In this document: in pieces, positions 35,489 to 41,310 of the stretch
Layout: each line of letters opens with the position of its first letter
How positions within the stretch are numbered: position 1 is the first letter of the stretch
Assembly (NCBI RefSeq): GCF_022267315.1
Contig: NZ_JAIKLE010000046.1
Span: 1-41,310, forward strand
Reading direction: 5' to 3'
Source of the DNA: Maribellus maritimus
GTDB lineage: Bacteria; Bacteroidota; Bacteroidia; Bacteroidales; Prolixibacteraceae
DNA length: 41,310 nucleotides
Notes under the pieces: generated by a model
What the model was told of the DNA's origin: nothing
The model's input: only the letters and a program-made list of their open reading frames with translations
The model's database searches: none
Program-made: the position numbers and the translations under genes

Positions 35489-38400
35489 TTATTTTGATTC
35501 AAATCCTTGTGGTCGTTTCCATCGAACCGGCGCTGGAGGTTCCGGTTTCAGTTGAAATTCGTTATCCTTCAGCAAATCGAGCGCAACTTGAACCGCTTTT
35601 TCCAACTGCGGATCTTTACCTTGCAGCACCAGTTTGGGTTCCTGAATAACCTCAATATCGGGTTCAACTCCTTCTCCTTCAACAGCCCAGTTCCCGTCTA
35701 CATCAAAAAAACCGCCACGTGGAGCAACCATCCGTCCACCATCGATAAAACGAGGCGTATCCCAGGTGCCAACCAGCCCGCCCCATGTTCTGGTGCCAAC
35801 CAGCGGCCCAAGGTTTTTAAATTTAAACATGTACGGAAGCAGATCGCCGCCGGAACCGGCACGTTCGTTTATCAGCATAATCTTTGGCCCCCAAATTCCG
35901 GCCATTGGTGTAGTCCACGGACGATGATTATTTGCTTTGCTGTTGAAATATCCCAGCAATGTACGATCCAGAACATCGATCATATAATCTGCTGCAGAAC
36001 CGCCTCCGTTGTTTCGTTCGTCGAGTACCACACCTTTTTTATCCTGTTGTGCAAAATAGTAACGGTTAAAAAAAGTAAACCCACCTTGTCCGGTGTTGGG
36101 AAGGTAAACATAGGCCAACTTTCCACCTGAAAGTTCATCTACTTTTTTTCGGTTACTTTCTACCCAATGCATGGTCCTTAACTGTCTTTCATTTGAGACA
36201 GGCTCTACGGTAATTTTTTTTGCATTCTCCGGAGAAGGAGATGAATTTACTGTTATTGTAGTAGTTCTGCCGGCGGTTTGCTCAAATAAACTGTAAGGAT
36301 TTACAGGTGCTTTTAGTTCTTTTCCATTAACAGCGAGTAAATAATCACCTTCATGTACTTCCATTCCGGGCATAGTTAAAGGAGCTTTGGTATTTGGATT
36401 CCAGTTTTCACCGGTATATATTTTTGAAATTTTATAGTATCCGTTTTCTTCGGTAAAATCGCAGCCCAGCAAGCCTACAGGAACCTCATTGATATCGGGC
36501 ATATCTCCTCCGCTTACGTAGGAGTGACCAATAGAAACTTCTCCGCTTAAAATATCAACAACATAGTTCAAATCAGTTCGATGCCGCACATCGTTAATCC
36601 ACGGCGAATACCATTCGTAGATTTTATCCCAGGGAGCACCGTGTACATTGTCAACATAAAGAAAATCGCGCATGTAACGCCAGGCTTCTTTAAAGATTTG
36701 ATGATATTCCTGTTGCGGATCGATTTTTATTTTTAGTGAAGTATTTAGCTTGCCATCGCCATTTTTTTGCGCAGATGCACTGCCGGCAATAAACCACGAG
36801 CCCCCCTTGTTGTATAAAATATTCTTCCCGTCAGAAGAACTAACAATATTTTGAATCCCGCTTAAAAATTCTTCTGCTTTTTGCTCTTTTAAATCAAATT
36901 TTTGGATTGTAAGTCCTCTCTGGTTCGGAACTGACTCTGCAACCAAAACGGTATTTTCAGGTCCCGCAAGTAATCCGGGGTAGTTACGTTCCGGCATATT
37001 AAGGGCGATAGTTCTGTTTTCTATGCCGTCAGTATCAATTACCACATCTTTGGAATCTTTCTCCTCTTCAGCTGATTCTTCATTTTTTTTCTTTCCTTTT
37101 TCTGCAACATCTGCCTTCTTCTCCGTTTCTTTTTTTGTCTCTTCATCATCGCTTTTGGGAAGTAGAGGCGATTTTCCGTCTTTGGAAAGAACAATACAAT
37201 AAAGTGAACGTGTAACCTGCGGGTCGTAAGAACTCATGTCGAGCCATCCGGTATTTAATCCGTAGTTTGTGCTTGCCAGAATGTACATGTATTTTCCACT
37301 CTGATCCCAGGCAGGAGAAACAACGTCAGCCATTCCATCGGTAAGTTGAAGGGTTTGCGGGTTTTCCGTATTATATACAAAAATTGCTTTAAAGCTGCTG
37401 TTTAACTGGCTTGAGTAGGCAATCCATTTGCTGTCGGGCGACCAAACCGGGTTCATTTCGCGATTGGGGTGCGCAAATACATCTGTTGCCACAAGTGTAA
37501 TGTATTCCGTTTCCAAATCGATAAACCAAATATTGTAATCGGTGTCGGTGTAAGCAATTTTTTTCCCATCGGGCGACCAATCAGGCCTGAAAAAGAACGT
37601 TGGGTTTTTTAATTCGTAACTTTTTTGATTTTGCCCAAACTGATCGGAAACCACCAACTGATATTCCCCGCTTTCATCCGAGAACCAGGCAATTTTATCT
37701 CCTTTGGGTGACCATACCGGGTAACGATCAGCTACACCGGGGGTGTTGGTTATATTTCGCCAGGAGCCGTTTTCTTTTGGAACGGTAAATATTTCACCGC
37801 GGTATTCAAAAATGGCGCGTTTGCCGTTCGGCGAAATGTTGGGATTACCAAGACTGTTTCCACTTACATTTTCCCATCGCTCACGCGCAAAATTCATGTC
37901 GCCGCTGACGTGAATTTCCAGTTTTCTGGTTTCACCTGTTTTTGAATTCAGAAGATGCAGATAACCACCCTGTTCGTAAACAATCTGGTTTTTCCCGGCA
38001 TCCAGGCTTTTTACATCAAACTGTTGATGGAATGTGTATTGTTTTTCCTCTTTTGTTTCGGGATTAAAAGACCAAATATTGCTGGCATAATCTCTTTCAG
38101 AGAGATAAAATACTTCATCGTCAAACCAAACAGGGTCGAGATGTCTTTCTTTGGTAGGCTGCGGTGTGCGTATCAGTTCTTTTGTCTCTCTGTTTACAAT
38201 CCAAATGGGCATAGCTTGTCCGCCACGGTAGTTTCTCCATTCCGGGTCCCAAAATGTTATAGGAACATAGGCGATATATCTTCCATCCGGTGAGATCTCT
38301 CCATAAGCAGCTCTCGGAATTTCGAGTGCAACAGGTAGTCCCCCTGTTAACGGAACTTTATACAGTTTGTTGGTTTGAGTAGGATGGCTTTCTCTTGATG

Positions 38401-38767
38401 AGCGAAAAACTACTTCTCCTTCAGGAGTCCATCCCTGCACATAGTCGCCACCGGGATGCCACGTCAATCGTTGGGGAGAACCACCTTCGGCCGGAATAAC
38501 ATAAACATCGGTATTCCCGCCGTATTCCCCAGTAAAAGCAATCCATTTTTCATCAGGCGAAAAATGAGGAAAAGATTCTTCTCCTTCATTTGTTGTTAAA
38601 CGAATTGCGTCACCTCCGTTGATTGGTGCTTTCCAAATATCATTGGCATAAACAAAAACAATACTGTTCTCCGATATTGTTGGTTGCCGCAACAATTGCG
38701 TACCTTGTGTAAATCCATTTAAAACCAAAGTTGTGCAGATAAAAACAAGAATGTATAAACGCTTCAT
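35489..38767 (-). CDS. Tricorn-like S41 peptidase
   Basis: The 1092-residue exported protease (signal peptide 1-20) resembles the archaeal Tricorn protease. Two beta-propellers fill about 25-540, with repeated blade motifs such as NEGEESFPHFSPDEKWIAFT and KGDKIAWFSDESGEYQLV. An acidic/lysine-rich linker (about 540-580) follows, then a mixed C1 domain, a PDZ domain (about 760-850) and the S41 catalytic domain. Catalytic candidates are His867 in TMHWVESNRKKV and Ser972 in AGSGGD, with GEGVEPDIEV near the end. It degrades peptides, probably in the periplasm. It stands alone, convergent with the histidine kinase. The KE-rich linker is not part of archaeal Tricorn. Confidence 0.9.
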   Translation of the reverse strand: MKRLYILVFICTTLVLNGFTQGTQLLRQPTISENSIVFVYANDIWKAPINGGDAIRLTTNEGEESFPHFSPDEKWIAFTGEYGGNTDVYVIPAEGGSPQRLTWHPGGDYVQGWTPEGEVVFRSSRESHPTQTNKLYKVPLTGGLPVALEIPRAAYGEISPDGRYIAYVPITFWDPEWRNYRGGQAMPIWIVNRETKELIRTPQPTKERHLDPVWFDDEVFYLSERDYASNIWSFNPETKEEKQYTFHQQFDVKSLDAGKNQIVYEQGGYLHLLNSKTGETRKLEIHVSGDMNFARERWENVSGNSLGNPNISPNGKRAIFEYRGEIFTVPKENGSWRNITNTPGVADRYPVWSPKGDKIAWFSDESGEYQLVVSDQFGQNQKSYELKNPTFFFRPDWSPDGKKIAYTDTDYNIWFIDLETEYITLVATDVFAHPNREMNPVWSPDSKWIAYSSQLNSSFKAIFVYNTENPQTLQLTDGMADVVSPAWDQSGKYMYILASTNYGLNTGWLDMSSYDPQVTRSLYCIVLSKDGKSPLLPKSDDEETKKETEKKADVAEKGKKKNEESAEEEKDSKDVVIDTDGIENRTIALNMPERNYPGLLAGPENTVLVAESVPNQRGLTIQKFDLKEQKAEEFLSGIQNIVSSSDGKNILYNKGGSWFIAGSASAQKNGDGKLNTSLKIKIDPQQEYHQIFKEAWRYMRDFLYVDNVHGAPWDKIYEWYSPWINDVRHRTDLNYVVDILSGEVSIGHSYVSGGDMPDINEVPVGLLGCDFTEENGYYKISKIYTGENWNPNTKAPLTMPGMEVHEGDYLLAVNGKELKAPVNPYSLFEQTAGRTTTITVNSSPSPENAKKITVEPVSNERQLRTMHWVESNRKKVDELSGGKLAYVYLPNTGQGGFTFFNRYYFAQQDKKGVVLDERNNGGGSAADYMIDVLDRTLLGYFNSKANNHRPWTTPMAGIWGPKIMLINERAGSGGDLLPYMFKFKNLGPLVGTRTWGGLVGTWDTPRFIDGGRMVAPRGGFFDVDGNWAVEGEGVEPDIEVIQEPKLVLQGKDPQLEKAVQVALDLLKDNEFQLKPEPPAPVRWKRPQGFESK

Positions 38768-38875
38768 GAGATGTCAATTTTAGAAATAATGTATTGATGC
38801 AATTTACAATAATAATAAGTAAAAATAATAAGGAATTTATTACAAAAAGGTTCGGAGGTGTCCGCCAAAGGGCAC

Positions 38876-38909
38876 AAAAAAAGGCCTCTTTGCAGAGACC
38901 TTTATATAT
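38876..38909 (-). terminator. rplS terminator
   Basis: AAAGGCCTCT pairs with AGAGACCTTT around a TTGC loop, with one C/A mismatch. The plus-strand A-run before it becomes a T-run (TTTTTTTGTGCCC) after the hairpin on the minus strand, ending the rplS transcript just past the gene. Confidence 0.75.
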
Positions 38910-38921
38910 AAAACTTCTTTT

Positions 38922-39269
38922 TTAGAATCTTTTTTCTTTGATACGGGCTTTTTTACCTGTACGTTCACGCAGATAAAATATTCTTTTTCTACGTACACTA
39001 CCGTGTTTGTTTACTTCAATACTGTCAATAAAAGGAGAGTAAACCGGGAAAATACGTTCAACGCCAATGTTCCCTGACATTTTTCGAACGGTGAAGGTTT
39101 TGGTGGAACCAGATCCACGTAATTGGATAACAACACCACGGAAATTCTGAATCCTTTCTTTGTTTCCCTCTCTAATTTTGTAACTCACTGTTACTGTATC
39201 ACCTGCACCAAATTTTGGTATTTCGTTTTCAACAGCAAATTCGTTTTCAATTACTTTAATTAAATCCAT
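38922..39269 (-). CDS. rplS: 50S ribosomal protein L19
   Basis: L19 binds 23S rRNA at the 30S-50S interface. The 115-residue protein matches the family length and pattern: [20 protein letters not shown] with the conserved [36 protein letters not shown] and [20 protein letters not shown]. In many bacteria rplS follows trmD/rpsP, but here it is a single gene with its own promoter and terminator. The leader of about 65 bases upstream can fold into a two-part hairpin and may be an autoregulatory site. Confidence 0.97.
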   Translation of the reverse strand: MDLIKVIENEFAVENEIPKFGAGDTVTVSYKIREGNKERIQNFRGVVIQLRGSGSTKTFTVRKMSGNIGVERIFPVYSPFIDSIEVNKHGSVRRKRIFYLRERTGKKARIKEKRF

Positions 39270-39293
39270 TTCTGATAAATTTTATTAATGTTG

Positions 39294-39329
39294 GCAATGT
39301 ATTCCGTCCGCTGACAGAAAAGAGATTGC
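39294..39329 (-). promoter_or_regulatory. Structured leader of rplS, candidate autoregulatory element
   Basis: On the minus strand GCAAT (39329-39325) pairs with ATTGC (39298-39294), enclosing a hairpin CTGTC-AGCG-GACGG (39317-39304). This sits between the predicted transcription start and the rplS start codon, where ribosomal-protein leaders that bind the encoded protein are found in several phyla. The match is structural only. Confidence 0.35.
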
Positions 39330-39341
39330 TTAAAGCCGGCG

Positions 39342-39371
39342 CAAAAATAATAAAAAAATCTGTTCTCCAAA
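39342..39371 (-). promoter_or_regulatory. rplS promoter
   Basis: On the minus strand TTTG (39371-39368), an 18-base spacer, then TATTTTTG (39349-39342) fit the Bacteroidota -33/-7 consensus. Transcription should start near 39335, about 65 bases before the rplS start codon, downstream of the C69 dipeptidase stop. Confidence 0.6.
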
Positions 39372-39426
39372 CAGTTTTGAACATCAATATATAAATTAGT
39401 TTATTGATTTACAGAATAAATCGGAA

Positions 39427-41115
39427 TTAATGCCCGGCGCCTCCAATAACCTTAAAATGTTCGCCGGTGGCATTTACAATGGCTTTGTACCACCATTCCG
39501 GATACCCGGGATGCAATGGGCCGGGAGGAAGACCTGTTTCAGTACGTTCGAATTTTCCGTCCTTCTCTCGCTTAATATTGCCATCCATGTATTTTATAAG
39601 CAAGTATTGTCCTAATTCTTTCCAACGTTGTGTCATATTGTTTGCTTCGTTTACTGAATATTCGGTGATAAATTTTCGCGCCTGATCTTCGCCACCAGTA
39701 TTGAACAAATCAGTTGCAGCTTTATCAACTGCTGGGACAAAAGACACAAATTTATTTTCAAGTTTGGTTTGAACCTTTTGAATGTCTTTAATCATATCAT
39801 CGTAACGTAAATAAGCAAAGTTTGTAACCCAGTTAAATGCCCAAAACGCAGAGGATTCGCTGTAAGTAAGCATGTCACCGTTGCCGACTGCAAAACATTC
39901 AGGAATTTCTGTAATTCCACAATACATTGGAACGTAACACGTGCTGTAAGTATCATCAACACCAAACCAGAGTATTCCACCGATAGGGTCGGGGAGCCAG
40001 CTTCTGCATTCAGCTACAAACGAAAAACCGGTTTGTTGGGTTGATATTGCTCTTTCGTTACAATATTCGGTTGAGTCAACTTCCCATGTTAAACCTCTCC
40101 AACGATAAGGAAGTTGATAAGGGCCGGCGCCAATGTCTTGTGTCATATCCAGTTCGGTTCCTTCAAAATGGTCACGCATCATTTCCATCACATCCTGAAC
40201 AGTAAGTTTATTATCTGGTTTTATCCATAACGGCATTCGGTTGGCCGCAAAGTTATTATCCTTGTGTTCGATAATTCCTTTGGCATAGTCGGCATATTCT
40301 TCCATACCGTTGGCAACTTTGTTAAATCCTGCCCAAACTCTTGCTTCACAAAAACGTGCCGCCCCAAAATCAACCGGAGCGTACACATCTGAAAAGCTAA
40401 AATCTTTGTTGGTTCCGTTATACCATCCTTTTTCACGTGCAAAGGAGATAACATCATCAGAATATACACAGTTTTCTTTGTCGTTCAACGGAAAAGTTGT
40501 AATACGTGCCTGGTTGGCATGTCCGCTTATGTATCCTTCGGGAACTTTCACCGCCACCCACACAGCACCTTTTTCACCTTCTCCTTTCCCGATTAATTCC
40601 AAAATCCAAACTTCTTCCGGATCTGCAATCGAAAATGATTCACCTGAACTGTAGTATCCAAATTCATCCACAAGATTTGTCATCACTTCAATGGCTTCGC
40701 GCGCCGTTTTGGCACGTTGCAATGTTACATAAATCAAACTTCCGTAGTCCATAATTGCTCCGGTCTGACTACTTAATTCACTTCGTCCGCCAAAGGTGGT
40801 TTCGCCGATAGCCAACTGGAATTCATTCATGTTTCCGATAACACTGTAGGTGTGTGCGGGCTGTGGTATTTGTCCCAGGAATTTTCCGGTATCCCATTCA
40901 TAAATGTCGCGCATTGCGCCTGCCGGGTGGTCCTGTGCCGGTTGGAAATACAATTCGCCGTACAAAGTGTGTGAATCAGCGGCGTAAGTTATCATTGTTG
41001 AACCCGTTACCGAGGCTCCTTTTGTGATTAAAAAATTAGTGCAGCCATTTGAAATCCGGTAATTTGCCAGGATGAAAACAAATAAAATTAATCCTGCTAG
41101 TGAAATTTTTTTCAT
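39427..41115 (-). CDS. C69-family dipeptidase, secreted
   Basis: Family C69 (PepD-like) enzymes are N-terminal-nucleophile hydrolases that cleave dipeptides. The 562-residue protein starts with a signal sequence (1-22) and Cys25 follows as SNGCTNFL, where cleavage would expose the nucleophilic Cys of the Ntn fold. Further family features are KGASVTGSTMITYAADSH, AIGETTFGGR, SYSFHSWLPD-like CRSWLPDPIGG and a late GLPPGPLHPGYPEWWYKAIV. Such enzymes in Bacteroidota and Lactobacillus act on peptides in the envelope. The gene stands alone between rplS and the right edge, with a -7 box 33 bases upstream. Confidence 0.88.
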   Translation of the reverse strand: MKKISLAGLILFVFILANYRISNGCTNFLITKGASVTGSTMITYAADSHTLYGELYFQPAQDHPAGAMRDIYEWDTGKFLGQIPQPAHTYSVIGNMNEFQLAIGETTFGGRSELSSQTGAIMDYGSLIYVTLQRAKTAREAIEVMTNLVDEFGYYSSGESFSIADPEEVWILELIGKGEGEKGAVWVAVKVPEGYISGHANQARITTFPLNDKENCVYSDDVISFAREKGWYNGTNKDFSFSDVYAPVDFGAARFCEARVWAGFNKVANGMEEYADYAKGIIEHKDNNFAANRMPLWIKPDNKLTVQDVMEMMRDHFEGTELDMTQDIGAGPYQLPYRWRGLTWEVDSTEYCNERAISTQQTGFSFVAECRSWLPDPIGGILWFGVDDTYSTCYVPMYCGITEIPECFAVGNGDMLTYSESSAFWAFNWVTNFAYLRYDDMIKDIQKVQTKLENKFVSFVPAVDKAATDLFNTGGEDQARKFITEYSVNEANNMTQRWKELGQYLLIKYMDGNIKREKDGKFERTETGLPPGPLHPGYPEWWYKAIVNATGEHFKVIGGAGH

Positions 41116-41147
41116 GATATTATGTTGTTATTATTTTTCGGTGGGAA

Positions 41148-41155
41148 CAAATATA
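41148..41155 (-). promoter_or_regulatory. Probable promoter -7 box of the C69 dipeptidase
   Basis: Minus-strand TATATTTG matches TAnnTTTG and lies 33 bases upstream of the start codon. No clear TTTG element was found at the expected -33 distance. Confidence 0.45.
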
Positions 41156-41240
41156 ATGAATTCCGGTTGCGGGTTTATGATTTATGTTAGCACGTGAGAT
41201 ATCAGATAGGTAACCCTGTTTTTATTTGTTATATAACATA

Positions 41241-41310
<70 letters not shown>

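Noticed and set aside
35507..36130. A 207-codon plus-strand frame opposite the Tricorn-like protease
   Set aside because: The opposite strand encodes the conserved PDZ/S41 catalytic part; this frame has no domain features.

Overview
The window is an AT-rich stretch of a Bacteroidota chromosome, most likely from an environmental or marine member of the Marinilabiliales/Prolixibacteraceae type (genus-level placement is inference). The evidence is the recurrent -7 box TAnnTTTG upstream of genes, sometimes with a TTTG box 18-19 nt before it; a type IX secretion C-terminal sorting domain; outer-membrane barrel proteins, a BACON-like lipoprotein and a TonB-dependent receptor; and characteristic families such as a CreD/winged-helix pair, a LytTR membrane regulator, a Tricorn-like S41 protease and a C69 dipeptidase. 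No rRNA, tRNA, CRISPR array, phage gene or transposase was seen.

Layout. 1-4400: fabI, a secreted M28 peptidase, a small secreted protein and a LytTR regulator. 4567-8521: a methionine-biosynthesis transcription unit with a recognisable promoter, a 31-residue leader peptide with clustered Met codons, a nested hairpin, an atypical aspartokinase, metY and an acetyl-CoA-type metA; a pair of inverted palindromic intergenic repeats sits between metY and metA. 8571-10677: elbB, a TatD-family hydrolase and tcdA. 10774-13391: a surface lipoprotein with an outer-membrane barrel partner. 13543-14386: an RNA-binding RRM protein and a cold-shock protein behind a leader of about 250 nt. 14404-16902: a sialate/acetyl esterase and a GH20 hexosaminidase. 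17014-20422: a B3/4-domain protein, an acyltransferase and a TPR histidine kinase. 20446-24691: a sulfatase and a TonB-dependent receptor. 24772-27100: creD, a winged-helix regulator and a membrane protein, with the same inverted repeat ACTTTG-N5-CAAAGT in front of both transcription units. 27257-31285: ilvA, an aminotransferase and a T9SS-exported esterase. 31416-35429: a CPBP protease, a decayed two-component-propeller gene, an outer-membrane protein and a HAMP histidine kinase. 35489-41310: a Tricorn-like protease, rplS with its own promoter and structured leader, a C69 dipeptidase, and a (CT)24 run at the right edge.

How the genes work together. The clearest system is the methionine unit. 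MetA with Glu111 should make O-acetylhomoserine and MetY should sulfhydrylate it to homocysteine; the leader peptide/hairpin would sense charged tRNA-Met, and the ACT-bearing but active-site-altered aspartokinase may be a regulator rather than a normal enzyme. The second regulatory system is the predicted winged-helix regulon (membrane protein, regulator, CreD). GH20, the esterase and the sulfatase suggest breakdown of acetylated, amino-sugar-containing, possibly sulfated glycans. All functional statements rest on sequence reading alone; no searches or folding programs were run.
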